Below, piece by piece: positions 54,546-64,000 of a stretch of 64,000 nt of DNA. Made by a program: the position numbers and the translations under genes. The stretch's first letter is position 1; the number at the start of each line of letters is the position of its first letter. The notes beneath the pieces were generated by a model, which did not search any database, was not told the DNA's origin, and worked only from the letters and a program-made list of their open reading frames with translations. The DNA lies in contig RPFO01000702.1 in assembly GCA_009746045.1 (NCBI GenBank), forward strand, positions 248,001-312,000, in the 5' to 3' direction. This DNA is from Mesostigma viride. Lineage: Eukaryota > Streptophyta > Mesostigmatophyceae > Mesostigmatales > Mesostigmataceae.

Positions 54546-56000
54546 GTGAAAAGGAAAATAGAAAATTTATTTAGAAAATATAATGTCCAAGGTATTTCTT
54601 GTGATTCTAGAAATCTCAAACCAGGTGATGCATTTTTTGCAATAAAAGGAGAGAAAATAGATGGTAACCGGTTTATTAATGAAGCTTTAAAAACTGCTAA
54701 AATCGTTTTTACAGGTGATTCAAGCTGGAAAGGAGAAAAAGTTTTTTATATCCAGGATATAAGGTTAGCTGTTGCAATTGCTGCTGAGATAATTTATCCG
54801 AACCTTTCTGCAAATCTTGTGGCTGTAACTGGGACTAATGGTAAAACTTCGGTAGTCTCTTATATTTATCAAATCCTAAAATTACTTGGGCAGGAAGCAG
54901 CAACAATAGGTACTATTGGTGTTAACTCCACGATAAAGATCGAGGAAAAATTCTTAAAGGAGTTACCACAGTCTCTAACTACGGCCGATCCAATTACTTT
55001 TAGAAAAATATTAAATGAGCTAACAGAGAAGGAGGTTAGTAACGTCATATTTGAAGCTTCAAGCCACGGAATCGCCCAACGTAGATTAGGAGAGATAAAG
55101 ACAAAAACAGCTGGTTTTACTAGTTTTTCCCAAGATCATTTAGATTACCACAAAACCATGGAAAATTACCTTGAGGCTAAATTACAGCTTTTCAGAGAAA
55201 ATTTAGAAGAAGGAGGAGAAGTGGTAATTAATTCCGAGATATTAGATTCGAGCTATGGCGATGGGGTTAAAAATTTCTTTGCTAAACATAGAATACGTTA
55301 TTTTGGGGTTGGTAAAAATGGGAATATAAAGGTAAAAAATATTAATAGTTCTCTTACCGGCAGCAAAGTTGTCTTTGAATATAATAAAAAAGAATACACT
55401 TTTACCACTAATATCATCGGATCTTTCCAAGCCGTAAACCTTCTTATCGCTGCTAAAATGACGGCAAATCTCGGGTTTAATTTTGATCACATAGTTGAAG
55501 TTCTAGAAAAAGTTACTGCTGTAACCGGTAGGTTACAACGAATAGGTTTCCTTGAAAGTGAAGTTCAGGTATTTGTTGATTATGCACACACGCCAGATGC
55601 TTTAGAAAAGTCATTATGGGAGTTAAGAAACATCAAGGCACAGCAAGGGGGGAAATTATATGTGGTATTTGGTTGTGGCGGCGATCGTGATCCCTCAAAA
55701 AGAGAACTAATGGGACAAGTCGCTTGCAAATTAGCTGATTATGTTGTAGTTACAGATGATAACCCACGAAGCGAAAACCCTCGAAAAATTCGGCTTGATG
55801 TCCTAAAAGGAGCAGACGGAGCAGAAGAGATAGAAGGAAGGGAATTTGCGATAGAAAGTACTATAGAAAAACTGAAAAAAAACGATATATTATTGATTGC
55901 GGGCAAAGGGCATGAAACTTACCAGATTATCGGAAACAGAACTGTGTTTTTTAGCGATATTGAAATTGCAAGAAAAATACTGCTGTTGAAAAATAAATAA
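54546..56000 (+). CDS. murE: UDP-MurNAc-tripeptide synthetase MurE
   Basis: Adds the third amino acid to the peptidoglycan precursor. The 484 residues include the ATP loop VAVTGTNGKTSVVSYIYQIL, SSHGIAQRRLG, and TDDNPRSENP. The DNPR motif indicates meso-diaminopimelate as substrate. VDYAHTPDALEK and IAGKGHETYQ are also typical. The GTG start at 54546 follows the ftsI stop with no gap. All key residues are present. Confidence 0.96.
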   Translation: MKRKIENLFRKYNVQGISCDSRNLKPGDAFFAIKGEKIDGNRFINEALKTAKIVFTGDSSWKGEKVFYIQDIRLAVAIAAEIIYPNLSANLVAVTGTNGKTSVVSYIYQILKLLGQEAATIGTIGVNSTIKIEEKFLKELPQSLTTADPITFRKILNELTEKEVSNVIFEASSHGIAQRRLGEIKTKTAGFTSFSQDHLDYHKTMENYLEAKLQLFRENLEEGGEVVINSEILDSSYGDGVKNFFAKHRIRYFGVGKNGNIKVKNINSSLTGSKVVFEYNKKEYTFTTNIIGSFQAVNLLIAAKMTANLGFNFDHIVEVLEKVTAVTGRLQRIGFLESEVQVFVDYAHTPDALEKSLWELRNIKAQQGGKLYVVFGCGGDRDPSKRELMGQVACKLADYVVVTDDNPRSENPRKIRLDVLKGADGAEEIEGREFAIESTIEKLKKNDILLIAGKGHETYQIIGNRTVFFSDIEIARKILLLKNK

Positions 56001-56011
56001 TTTTAATAAAT

Positions 56012-57406
56012 GTGAAAAATATGATTTGGACATCAGAACAAATTGGTAAGGCTCTATCACTTACCCTGACAACTAATGATAAATTTGGACAAGTTCAGTT
56101 TAATTCCAAAGACATAGAAAAAGGGGATATTTTTATCGCTCTGAAAGGCGGAGCAAGAGACGGACACGAATTTGTTCTTGACGCTTTTGCAAAAGGTGCT
56201 GCTTTAGCTATTGTAAGCGAAGACATAAAAAATGCGCCAGTAAATAAAATAATAAAAGTAGAAGATACCTTTGAAGCTTTAGAAGATTTAGCCGAGTACA
56301 AAAGGCAAAATTCTAAAGCTCATTTTATCGGTGTTACCGGCAGTGTAGGAAAAACCAGTACCAAGGAAATAATAGGCTTAATCCTGAGTTCCTTCGGTAA
56401 AACTTTTGTTAGTAGAGGTAATTTTAATAACCACATCGGTGTACCAATTAATCTAGCTTCTATTGCAGATGATGTTGAATTTGCCGTAATTGAAATGGGA
56501 ATGAATAAAGCCGGAGAAATTAGCCTTTTAACCAAACAGGTTACACCGGATATAGCTGTAATTACTTCAGTATCTCCCGTACATCTGGAATTTTTTGATT
56601 CTATTGAGAAAATCGCCGATGCAAAATCAGAAATTTTTGAAGGATTAGATATTAATACTGGGATCGCAATACTTAATCGTGATATTTCAACTTATAGAAG
56701 ATGTATTGAGAATATAGATAGGGCTGGAATTGGCAATATTAAAACTTTTGGTAAATCGCAATTCGCTAATATAAGATTTGTATCTTATTCACTGATAAAC
56801 CAAAATATGGTTAAATTAACCTATAGTATTTTTCATGAGAAGATAGAATTTGTTATGCCTGTTGTGCCAAAGCATATGGCAATTAATTTCGCAGCCGCTC
56901 TTTCCGTTGTCTACTGTCTGAGACTTGATATAAATCAGGCAGTAAAAGTTCTCGCGCAATTCAAACCTCAAATGGGAAGGGGATTGTTCGTGGATATTAA
57001 GAAAGAAGATAAGGAATATTCCATAATAACTGATTACTATAATGCGAGTCCTGAATCCCTGAAAGCAGGTCTTGAGTATTTACATCAATTTAAAAACCCA
57101 AAAAAGAGTGCCATATTAGGTGACATGAAGGAGCTTGGTAAGGACGAATTAAAGTTTCATTTCGCCGCGATCCCACATATTGTTAAATCCGGTGTAAAGA
57201 AATTGTTTTTAGTAGGGGATATTATGTCCCAGCTTGCGCAAGAAATCCCAAAAAATATTTTGGTCTATACCTATAAAAATTCTGATGAACTAGCTTACGA
57301 TATTAATAAATACATTGAAGGAGAAGAAATTATCCTAATTAAAGGTTCAAGAGGTATTCATCTGGAAAAAGTTGCCGAAGCTCTAGGAGTTACAAATGCT
57401 TTATAA
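56012..57406 (+). CDS. murF: UDP-MurNAc-tripeptide D-alanyl-D-alanine ligase MurF
   Basis: Joins D-Ala-D-Ala to the murein precursor. The 464-residue sequence has the ATP loop [41 protein letters not shown], the domain-3 stretch [17 protein letters not shown] and [13 protein letters not shown] start is used in the longest frame; the ATG at codon 4 is an alternative. It ends 11 nt inside mraY, so the two are translationally coupled. Confidence 0.96.
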   Translation: MKNMIWTSEQIGKALSLTLTTNDKFGQVQFNSKDIEKGDIFIALKGGARDGHEFVLDAFAKGAALAIVSEDIKNAPVNKIIKVEDTFEALEDLAEYKRQNSKAHFIGVTGSVGKTSTKEIIGLILSSFGKTFVSRGNFNNHIGVPINLASIADDVEFAVIEMGMNKAGEISLLTKQVTPDIAVITSVSPVHLEFFDSIEKIADAKSEIFEGLDINTGIAILNRDISTYRRCIENIDRAGIGNIKTFGKSQFANIRFVSYSLINQNMVKLTYSIFHEKIEFVMPVVPKHMAINFAAALSVVYCLRLDINQAVKVLAQFKPQMGRGLFVDIKKEDKEYSIITDYYNASPESLKAGLEYLHQFKNPKKSAILGDMKELGKDELKFHFAAIPHIVKSGVKKLFLVGDIMSQLAQEIPKNILVYTYKNSDELAYDINKYIEGEEIILIKGSRGIHLEKVAEALGVTNAL

Positions 57407-58484
57407 TATATTACTGCCATATGCAAGTCATTGGCATATAGCCAATTTAATGACTTACATTACATTTAGAAGCGGTATGGCAATACTAAGTAGTCTGCTT
57501 ATAAGTTTTCTAATAGGCTCGAAAATTATTCTGAAATTAAGGACGTTACAAAAACAAGGACAACCAATTAGGGAAGATGGTCCAGATACTCATTTTGCTA
57601 AAGCGGGGACTCCTACAATGGGTGGGTTAATCATTATTAGCTCCATGTTATTTTCTATATTATTATTTTCAGATCTTACAAATCCTTACGTTTGGATAAT
57701 TGTTTTTGTTCTAATAATGTTCGGATTGCTTGGTTTTTTAGATGATTATACTAAAGTCAGCAAGTTTAATTACCGTGGTATCACGGGTAAAAAGAAGTTA
57801 TTTTTTCAATTTGCTGTTAGCCTTATCGCATTTGGAGGTATAAAATATTGCTCCCTCCATTCCCACGCAACGGATCTAGCTGTTCCATTTTTCAAGACTC
57901 TCTTAGTCGACCTTGGTTATTTTTATTTTCCTTTTGCAATGTGCGTTATTATCGGTTCTTCTAATGCGGTAAATCTAACTGATGGCCTTGATGGGCTAGC
58001 TATTGGTACGCTAACAATAGCGGCTAGTGCTTTTGCTATTATTTCTTATCTAGTAGGTAATTTTACCTATGCAAATTATTTGCAAATTATATATGTCCCA
58101 CACGTTGGGGAGCTTGCGGTAGTATGTTCTGCAATGGTTGGCAGTGGCCTTGGTTTTTTGTGGTATAACTGCAAACCTGCGGAAGTATTTATGGGGGATA
58201 CTGGAAGTTTATCTCTTGGAGCAGTTATCGGTACTATTAGCGTTATTACCAAACATGAAATTGTGCTGGCTATAATAGGAGGGGTGTTCGTTATTGAAAC
58301 GTTATCGGTCATTATACAAGTTTATTATTTTAAAATGACTAAGGGTAAAAGGTTTTTCAAAATGGCGCCTATCCATCATCACTTTGAAAAGAAAGGATGG
58401 CCGGAGACTAAAGTGGTCATAAGATTTTGGATTTTAGCAATTGCTTTTGCTTTAATTGGGTTATCATCGCTAAAGTTAAGGTAG
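57396..58484 (+). CDS. mraY: Phospho-MurNAc-pentapeptide transferase MraY
   Basis: MraY makes lipid I at the inner membrane. The 362-residue, ten-span protein has [56 protein letters not shown] and [18 protein letters not shown], i.e. all the Asp and His motifs of the family. The cluster then breaks: instead of murD/ftsW/murG, queE follows 6 nt later. Confidence 0.97.
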   Translation: MLYNILLPYASHWHIANLMTYITFRSGMAILSSLLISFLIGSKIILKLRTLQKQGQPIREDGPDTHFAKAGTPTMGGLIIISSMLFSILLFSDLTNPYVWIIVFVLIMFGLLGFLDDYTKVSKFNYRGITGKKKLFFQFAVSLIAFGGIKYCSLHSHATDLAVPFFKTLLVDLGYFYFPFAMCVIIGSSNAVNLTDGLDGLAIGTLTIAASAFAIISYLVGNFTYANYLQIIYVPHVGELAVVCSAMVGSGLGFLWYNCKPAEVFMGDTGSLSLGAVIGTISVITKHEIVLAIIGGVFVIETLSVIIQVYYFKMTKGKRFFKMAPIHHHFEKKGWPETKVVIRFWILAIAFALIGLSSLKLR

Positions 58485-58490
58485 TTTCAT

Positions 58491-59168
58491 ATGTTTGGCG
58501 ATAACTTAAAGCGTCCAGTGATTAAAGGAAATGGTCAGTTTTTATCTATAAAAAGTATTTTTAAAACTTTACAAGCTGAAGGGCCTTATTGCGGAGTTCC
58601 AGCAATTTTTATTAGGTTAGGCGGATGTAACTTAGCTTGCAGTTTTTGTGATACCGAATTTGAGGATTATCTAGAAAAATCTCTTGAAGAAATAATTGGA
58701 CAGGTTGAATACTTAAGCAAAAATAGTAATAAAATACGATCAATATTCCTAGTGGTTATTACCGGAGGAGAACCACTTAGACAGCCAATCTATAGATTAT
58801 GCGAAAAATTATTGCAATTAAATTACAAAGTGCAAATCGAGACTAATGGCACATTATATCAAGACCTGCCGGATGGAATTGATATAATTTGTTCTCCTAA
58901 GGTAACGAACTTGAAATACCACAATATTAGAGAAGAGCTGTTGCCTAAAATTACAGCTTTTAAGTATATTATATCTGAGCACGTAGCAGGGTATAACAAA
59001 GTTCCGGAATTAGGCCAATCACTCTATAGCATACCGGTATTTGTGCAAGCAATGGACGAATATGATGGAAAGCGCAATAGTGCAAATAAGAAACTAGCAG
59101 TATCTATTGCTCTTGAGAATAATTATCGTTTATCATATCAGATTCACAAGGAACTGGGTATTGAGTAA
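58491..59168 (+). CDS. queE: 7-carboxy-7-deazaguanine synthase QueE
   Basis: QueE is the radical-SAM enzyme that forms the 7-deazaguanine ring on the way to queuosine. The 225 residues have IFKTLQAEGPYCGVPAIFIRLGGCNLACSFCDTEF with the CxxxCxxC cluster site, VVITGGEPLRQ and QIETNGTL. C-terminal blocks ICSPKV and FVQAMDEYDG are usual for the Gram-negative form. queC is 634 nt further on, with dps between them. Confidence 0.95.
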   Translation: MFGDNLKRPVIKGNGQFLSIKSIFKTLQAEGPYCGVPAIFIRLGGCNLACSFCDTEFEDYLEKSLEEIIGQVEYLSKNSNKIRSIFLVVITGGEPLRQPIYRLCEKLLQLNYKVQIETNGTLYQDLPDGIDIICSPKVTNLKYHNIREELLPKITAFKYIISEHVAGYNKVPELGQSLYSIPVFVQAMDEYDGKRNSANKKLAVSIALENNYRLSYQIHKELGIE

Positions 59169-59265
59169 GAAAGATGGTATTAGTAAATATATTATTTACT
59201 CTACCCGAGTAAGGTTATAAAGTATAAATGCTAAGGTAATTTTTCAACTTAAAATTAGTGTTATT

Positions 59266-59703
59266 ATGAATCATGAGAAAATTGCTAATGCCTTGAAATC
59301 GGTATTAGCAGATAGCTATAGCTTATATTTTAAAACCCAAAACTTCCATTGGAATGTGACTGGCCCTAACTTTAAATCGTTACATAGTTTGTTCGAAGAA
59401 CAATACACAGATCTTGCCAACGCTATTGATGAAATAGCTGAGCGAATTAGATGGCTTGGACAAAAAGTACCAGGAAGTTTAAAGTTCTACTCAGATTTAA
59501 CCTCAATTTCGTCAAGCGATGAGCATGCTGATTCAGCTACCATGATCAGAGAATTAATCAAAGGCCAAGATTTAGTCATTAAAACTTTAAAGGCTACCCT
59601 AACTATTGCACGAACATTTGATGATGAAGGAACATGCGACCTTTTAATTGCAAGGATCAAAACGCATGAAAAAAATTCCTGGATACTTAAAAGCAGCATG
59701 TAA
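59266..59703 (+). CDS. dps: Dps-family ferritin-like DNA-protection protein
   Basis: Dps forms dodecamers that oxidise and store iron and can coat DNA. The 145 residues show the ferroxidase-site motif FKTQNFHWNVTGPNFKSLHSLFEEQYTDLANAIDEIAERIRWLG, with the His and the Asp/Glu ligands, and the C-terminal helix ending in KTHEKNSWILKS. The N-terminal tail is short, so DNA binding may be weak. It has its own upstream gap of 97 nt. Confidence 0.95.
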   Translation: MNHEKIANALKSVLADSYSLYFKTQNFHWNVTGPNFKSLHSLFEEQYTDLANAIDEIAERIRWLGQKVPGSLKFYSDLTSISSSDEHADSATMIRELIKGQDLVIKTLKATLTIARTFDDEGTCDLLIARIKTHEKNSWILKSSM

Positions 59704-59802
59704 GGAGATGATAAGATTAATATATACTTTTTATATAGGTAACTATAAGGTATCCCCTAAACTGGAACAGAATTAAATTCATAGTATATGGTTAGATAAA
59801 TA

Positions 59803-60495
59803 ATGACAAAGAAAGCAATAGTATTGGTAAGTGGAGGAGTTGATTCCTCAACAGTTTTAGCTTACGTAGAACAACAGGGTTACGAGATATACGCAATTAG
59901 TTTTAATTATGGGCAGAAGCAAATTGTTGAGCTCAAAAAAATCCAGGAATTTATTAAAAACTACAAAGTAAAAGAACACAAAATTATAAATATTGATCTA
60001 AAGAATTTTGGCGGATCAGCTTTAACGGATGATAGTATAGAAGTACCGAATTATCAAAGCGCAAGTGATTTAGGAAATGAAATTCCCCTTACATATGTTC
60101 CGGCAAGAAATACGATTTTTCTAAGTTATGCTCTTGCTCTTGCTGAAGTAAAAGGTATTAGTGATATATTTCTTGGAGTACATGCAACCGATTATTCCAA
60201 TTATCCGGATTGCCGTCCTGAATATATCAAGAGTTTCGAAACTATGGCCAACCTCGCAACGGCTGAAGGGGTAAAAGGAAATAAAATTAATATCCATGCA
60301 CCTCTTATTAATATGACAAAAACCGAAATAGTTGCCATGGGACTTAAAATGGGAGTAGATTATTCGACAACTATCTCCTGTTATAACCCTACTAACGAAG
60401 GTGATTCATGCGGGAAATGTCTTGCCTGTTTAGTAAGAATTAAGGCTTTTGAGGAGAATAGTGTGCAAGATCAGATTTCATATATTAAGAGTTAA
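59803..60495 (+). CDS. queC: 7-cyano-7-deazaguanine synthase QueC
   Basis: QueC converts 7-carboxy-7-deazaguanine to preQ0 using ATP and ammonia. The 230 residues have the PP-loop [67 protein letters not shown] and a zinc site near the end ([20 protein letters not shown]). Everything expected is present. The next gene starts directly after its stop. Confidence 0.97.
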   Translation: MTKKAIVLVSGGVDSSTVLAYVEQQGYEIYAISFNYGQKQIVELKKIQEFIKNYKVKEHKIINIDLKNFGGSALTDDSIEVPNYQSASDLGNEIPLTYVPARNTIFLSYALALAEVKGISDIFLGVHATDYSNYPDCRPEYIKSFETMANLATAEGVKGNKINIHAPLINMTKTEIVAMGLKMGVDYSTTISCYNPTNEGDSCGKCLACLVRIKAFEENSVQDQISYIKS

Positions 60496-61056
60496 GTGAT
60501 TATGAATGTGCAACCTTTTTTTGGCCCATTTCCAACAATCGATTTGGGTGATATTGTTCTGAGAGAAATTACTAAAGAAGATGCGCAAGCTTACTTAGAC
60601 TATATGAGTAATGATCAAATGGCTGGATTTTTAACAAATGAAAATAGACCAAAAACCTTTGACGCAGCACTTGAAGAAGTTAGCTATTGGGGTGGCTTGT
60701 TTTCATCTAAAAGAAGTATATATTGGGCTATTGCTCTGAAAGAAAGTAATAGAATGGTGGGTACTGCCGGTTTTAACATGATTTCTTTTGCAAATTCCAG
60801 AGCTGAAATCAGTTATGATTTAGACCCGAATTTTTGGGGTAAGGGAATAATGCTCCGTTCTATAAAAGCTATACTAAAATTTTCCGATTATACACTTGGA
60901 ATAATTAGGGTACAAGCAACTGTTATTACAACTAATGAACGTTCGATAAAAGTTTTAGACCGATGTGGTTTTCAGAAAGAAGGTTGCCTAAGAAAATATG
61001 AATTAGTCGAAGGAGAGTTGAAAGATTATTATATGTATGCAAGAGTCCTTATATGA
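60496..61056 (+). CDS. GNAT N-acetyltransferase (RimJ/RimL-like)
   Basis: The 186-residue protein is a GCN5-related acetyltransferase. IVLREITKEDAQAYLDYMS opens the fold, YDLDPNFWGKGIMLRSIKAIL is the acetyl-CoA motif, and VIRVQATVITTNERSIKVLDRCGFQKEGCLRKYELVEGELKDYYMYARV is characteristic of RimJ/RimL-like members. The start is GTG at 60496 or ATG two codons later. The substrate is unknown; ribosomal proteins and tRNA-modifying enzymes are typical targets. It overlaps the next gene by 4 nt. Confidence 0.88.
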   Translation: MIMNVQPFFGPFPTIDLGDIVLREITKEDAQAYLDYMSNDQMAGFLTNENRPKTFDAALEEVSYWGGLFSSKRSIYWAIALKESNRMVGTAGFNMISFANSRAEISYDLDPNFWGKGIMLRSIKAILKFSDYTLGIIRVQATVITTNERSIKVLDRCGFQKEGCLRKYELVEGELKDYYMYARVLI

Positions 61057-61913
61057 ACAAAACTATATATTTACTTAAAAGTACAGTTAGTGTTTTTATT
61101 ATATTCTTTGCTTTTTATGCGAAGGCTGAAGTAGCTGAAGTATTAGAAGCAACGGATATTGGTATCATCAAAGATGAGATTGCCAAATTAAAAAGTGGAG
61201 ATATGGTTTTGCTTGATGTGAAGCATGTTATTTTTTACTCCAGTGATCAGGTTATGCTCCATGAACATAAATCGTTTTTTAAACAAAAATTTGCTCAAAT
61301 CGAAGCAAATCTTGGTAAAGAGGAAGCAACCAGACTTAAAAGCATAGTACTTAGCTCTTATAAACCAATGATAGTGGACCACGAAATAGCAGAACTTATT
61401 AATAAAGCTCAAAAATCTGGAATTATTGTTTTTGCCTTAACTAGCGGCAACACCAGTAATTATGGGATTATCCCAAACAGAGCTGATTTACGTATTAAAA
61501 CCATCAAAGATATTGGTATCGATTTTTCAAAATCTGCAGAATTAGATTATATTGATTTAAGCGAAGAGGTGGAATTACCCAGAAAAAAGGATAGTAGCCA
61601 TCCAATATTTCAAGAGGGCGTAATTTTTGCTGCTAAGAGACCAAAAGGAGAAATACTTGGCAAGTTTTTAAGTTTATCTAAATTAAAGCCAGGAAAAATA
61701 ATCTTTGTTGACAATCAATTAAAAAACGTGCTTTCTGTAGAAGAAAAATGCAAGGAACTTGATATTGATTACACGGGTATACATTTTACTAAATTACATA
61801 ATAAACCTTCTACGCAGTTAGATAAAAAAATTGCTGAGAAAAAGTTTGAAATCCTCCTAGCTGAAAGTAGATGGATTGATGATAACGAAGCGAGCCTTAT
61901 GATCAAAAAATAA
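61053..61913 (+). CDS. Exported DUF2608 (HAD-like) protein
   Basis: The 286-residue product has a signal peptide (cleavage near FYAKA-EV, about residue 25). The mature part fits the rickettsial DUF2608/HAD-like fold. Motif I reads MVLLDVKHVIF, keeping one Asp but with Lys where the second Asp of DxD is expected. IIVFALTSGN corresponds to motif II, and KIIFVDNQLKNV to the late DD/DN motif. Phosphatase activity is therefore uncertain. It overlaps the acetyltransferase gene by 4 nt. Function in the periplasm or outside is unknown. Confidence 0.78.
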   Translation: MNKTIYLLKSTVSVFIIFFAFYAKAEVAEVLEATDIGIIKDEIAKLKSGDMVLLDVKHVIFYSSDQVMLHEHKSFFKQKFAQIEANLGKEEATRLKSIVLSSYKPMIVDHEIAELINKAQKSGIIVFALTSGNTSNYGIIPNRADLRIKTIKDIGIDFSKSAELDYIDLSEEVELPRKKDSSHPIFQEGVIFAAKRPKGEILGKFLSLSKLKPGKIIFVDNQLKNVLSVEEKCKELDIDYTGIHFTKLHNKPSTQLDKKIAEKKFEILLAESRWIDDNEASLMIKK

Positions 61914-62018
61914 GTATCTTTTTTGAAGATCAGCTTTATCATTACTTTAAGAGTTTTATCTAATTACGAGCAGTAGGTGCTGTGCCTTTTATAGTCCAAG
62001 TTTATCTAAATATGACTT

Positions 62019-63044
62019 ATGAAAATCTTTAATATTATAATGAACAGGAAACTTGGCGGTGCGGAGCAGGCCTTCTTGGACTATTATAGCGCTTTAACCT
62101 TAAAGGGGCATGAGGTAGTCAACATAACCAGTTTGTTTGCGAAGATTAACAATAAAAAAATTAGTTCTTTAAAACTCCCCAATTTATTTCCGTGGTGTAT
62201 CCTTTCTAAAATATATTTGAAATTACTAATATTATTTTACAGACCGGATGTGATAATAGTTCATGGGGGAAGAGCAGTTAATTTTGCTTATGGTACACGT
62301 GTAGAAGGTACGCCTATAATAGGCATTACTCATTCTTACAGTACTCGGCATATCTTAAAATGTAATTATATAATTGCCTTAGATCAACTGCTCAAGCAAC
62401 ATTTAATTAATAGCGGGTATCCTGAGTCCCAGATATTTATTGTTCCGAATATGATAAACACTCCTCCAAGGAGGCTAAATAATTTCAGTCAAAAAAAAAC
62501 CGAATATGTTATAGGGGCTCTTGGTAGGTTCGTACCGGAAAAAGGATTCAATTATTTAATAGAAGCTATAAGTATACTAAGGGATAAGAAATACCACGTT
62601 AAATTGCTCATTGGAGGGGCTGGACCACTAGAAATTCAACTTAGGAAACTTGCACGTGGGCTTAATATTGATAAAAATGTTGAGTTTATTGGATGGGTAA
62701 ATGATAAAGAGAGTTTTTTTAAAACTGTAGATATTTTCTGCATCCCTTCAGTTTTTGAAACTTTTGGTATTGTGGCCTTAGAGGCAATGAGTCATCAAGT
62801 GCCTATCGTTGCGACAAAGACTGCTGGAGCATCCCAAATTTTTGAAGCAGGTAGTGACGCTTTAATTACAAATACAGCTTCAAATCAGGGATTAGCTGAC
62901 AATATCGCCTATCTTATAGATAACCCGCTTAAGGCACAAGAATTAATAGACACAGCCTACAGTAAGATTACCACTTATTACGATAAAAAAATTATTGCAG
63001 ATAGGCTTGCAGCCACATTAAAGATAATTATTCAAAAAAGCTGA
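62019..63044 (+). CDS. Family 4 glycosyltransferase
   Basis: The 341 residues form two Rossmann-like domains (GT-B). The N terminus IIMNRKLGGAEQAFLDYYSAL and the C-terminal donor site YVIGALGRFVPEKGFNYLIEA, LIGGAGPLEIQL and FCIPSVFETFGIVALEAMSH, with the Ex7E pair, define GT4. The enzyme transfers a sugar from a nucleotide donor, probably for LPS or another surface glycan. The acceptor cannot be told. Confidence 0.93.
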   Translation: MKIFNIIMNRKLGGAEQAFLDYYSALTLKGHEVVNITSLFAKINNKKISSLKLPNLFPWCILSKIYLKLLILFYRPDVIIVHGGRAVNFAYGTRVEGTPIIGITHSYSTRHILKCNYIIALDQLLKQHLINSGYPESQIFIVPNMINTPPRRLNNFSQKKTEYVIGALGRFVPEKGFNYLIEAISILRDKKYHVKLLIGGAGPLEIQLRKLARGLNIDKNVEFIGWVNDKESFFKTVDIFCIPSVFETFGIVALEAMSHQVPIVATKTAGASQIFEAGSDALITNTASNQGLADNIAYLIDNPLKAQELIDTAYSKITTYYDKKIIADRLAATLKIIIQKS

Positions 63045-63054
63045 TTTTAAGTAA

Positions 63055-63663
63055 ATGATGATAAAAAAGTTTTTTGTTGCCTCTACCAATAAAGGTAAAA
63101 TTCTAGAAATCAAAGAGCTTATAAAAAGTTCTAAACTATCTAGCTTCTCGATTGAGACTTTAGAAGATAATTTTATAAAAGAACCGGATGAGCCTTACGA
63201 TAGTTTTTTAGAAAATGCAAAGCACAAAGCACTGTATTATGTTGAACATACAAAACTACCTACCATTTGTGATGATTCCGGTTTATGCATAGAGGCCTTA
63301 AATGGTTTCCCCGGGGTCAAGACTAAAAATTTCCTAGAAAAATGCGGCAGCTTAAATAACGCATTTGCTGAATTAGAAAAACTCCTTCCTAACTATGATA
63401 CCCACAAAGCATATTTTCAAACGGCGATATGTTTATACCTGCCGGAAACAAGAAATTTTATAGTTTCTGAAGCACAAAGCTATGGTTATATAACCTTTCC
63501 AGCTAGGGGGGCTGAAGGTTTTGGTTTTGATCCAATTTTTATTCCCGAAGGTTATACTGAAACTTTAGCAGAACTAGGGATAAAAATAAAAAATCAGGTT
63601 AGCCATCGGTCTAAAGCTATAAAAAGATTAGTTATTAGCATTGAAAAGCTTTTTCAACACTAA
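63055..63663 (+). CDS. rdgB: RdgB/HAM1 dITP/XTP pyrophosphatase
   Basis: Removes non-canonical purine nucleoside triphosphates. The 202 residues contain VASTNKGKILEIKELI, TICDDSGLCIEALNGFPGVKT, ARGAEGFGFDPIFIPEGYTETLAEL and VSHRSKAIKRL, which are the phosphate, metal and base-binding motifs. A second ATG directly follows the first. It starts 10 nt after the glycosyltransferase gene. Confidence 0.96.
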   Translation: MMIKKFFVASTNKGKILEIKELIKSSKLSSFSIETLEDNFIKEPDEPYDSFLENAKHKALYYVEHTKLPTICDDSGLCIEALNGFPGVKTKNFLEKCGSLNNAFAELEKLLPNYDTHKAYFQTAICLYLPETRNFIVSEAQSYGYITFPARGAEGFGFDPIFIPEGYTETLAELGIKIKNQVSHRSKAIKRLVISIEKLFQH

Positions 63664-63752
63664 TAGCTTAAGGGATTATTGCTGAATTTGTTATTTTCTT
63701 TAGCGTTTATAAATGGTATAAATATAGCACATTTATGTAATAATTAGTGTGC

Positions 63753-64000
63753 ATGCTAAAAAAAATATTTTTATACAGTAAAGTAAGGGCTACTACCCTA
63801 TTATTCCTGGCAGTGTTACTGCTTCTTTCTCTTGGTTCTTATAGTGATACTGATCCATCGCTAAATCTTTCTACGTTAAATGAACCAAGGAACTTACTAG
63901 GTTATTTTGGTTCTTATCTAGCTGATATATTTTATCAACTTTTTGGAGTTGCATCTTTTATTATTCCATTGTCATTTATTGTCTGGTCTTATCTAATTTA
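63753..64000 (+). CDS. ftsK: DNA translocase FtsK, 5' end only
   Basis: The frame starts at ATG 63753 and is still open at the window edge. The visible 82 residues, MLKKIFLYSKVRATTLLFLA onward, give two membrane segments with LLLLSLGSYSDTDPS and NLLGYFGSYLADIFYQLFG between them. This is the typical N terminus of FtsK (four-span anchor at the division septum). The motor domain lies outside the window. Confidence 0.88.
   Translation, partial: MLKKIFLYSKVRATTLLFLAVLLLLSLGSYSDTDPSLNLSTLNEPRNLLGYFGSYLADIFYQLFGVASFIIPLSFIVWSYLI

Overview
The window looks like a chromosomal segment of an obligate intracellular alphaproteobacterium of the order Rickettsiales, most likely family Rickettsiaceae. The evidence is AT-rich DNA, an rvh-type VirB/VirD4 type IV secretion (T4SS) block, a 23S-5S rRNA unit without 16S, a eukaryote-like IleRS, a stand-alone autotransporter barrel, a DUF2608 protein and a protein carrying a domain that resembles the N-terminal part of the rickettsial antigen Sca4. 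Genus cannot be fixed from the sequence alone.

Layout. 1-11.1 kb is housekeeping: secD, a small membrane protein, yajC, an MsbA-like exporter and a response regulator on the minus strand; then rpsF-rpsR-rplI, secF, efp and an inositol-monophosphatase-like gene on the plus strand; then cytochrome b561 and ppx on the minus strand. 11.3-16.65 kb is a compact minus-strand T4SS operon, virB8-virB9-virB10-virB11-virD4, with overlapping genes. 17-28.4 kb holds tgt, an overlapping prepilin-peptidase-like gene, two unknown or exported proteins, addA, rpsU with its terminator, coq9, a lipoprotein and ileS. 28.4-34.1 kb is accessory: an ankyrin/coiled-coil protein, a membrane-anchored glycosyltransferase-like protein, a nucleotidyltransferase-HEPN protein, and an unknown membrane protein next to a lipoprotein. 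34.2-37.5 kb is the 23S-5S unit (minus strand) with a near-consensus promoter and an intrinsic terminator.

37.7-45.5 kb is the most unusual part. Two adjacent large cytosolic-type proteins (545 and 899 aa) share an 86-residue module with about 85% identity. The first has four 16-residue repeats after a proline run. The second contains a Sca4-like domain and its own internal repeats. They are followed by two broken insertion sequences, an IS982-type element stopped by one in-frame TGA and a heavily decayed IS481-type element, both with recognisable terminal inverted repeats.

45.5-64 kb returns to core genes: recN, bamD, tatA, tRNA-Glu, tspO, a Tim44-like gene, terC, the autotransporter-barrel gene with a strong terminator, the cell-wall block ftsI-murE-murF-mraY, queE, dps, queC, a GNAT acetyltransferase, DUF2608, a family-4 glycosyltransferase, rdgB and the 5' end of ftsK.

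Connections. tgt, queE and queC point to queuosine synthesis. secD, yajC and secF form one complex although secF is on the other strand. bamD, the barrel protein and tatA belong to envelope biogenesis. The T4SS could export the ankyrin protein and the Sca4-domain protein; that link is inference. Starts were adjusted for rpsR, bamD, terC and the 303-aa membrane protein; tatA (52 codons) was found by reading the gap upstream of bamD.
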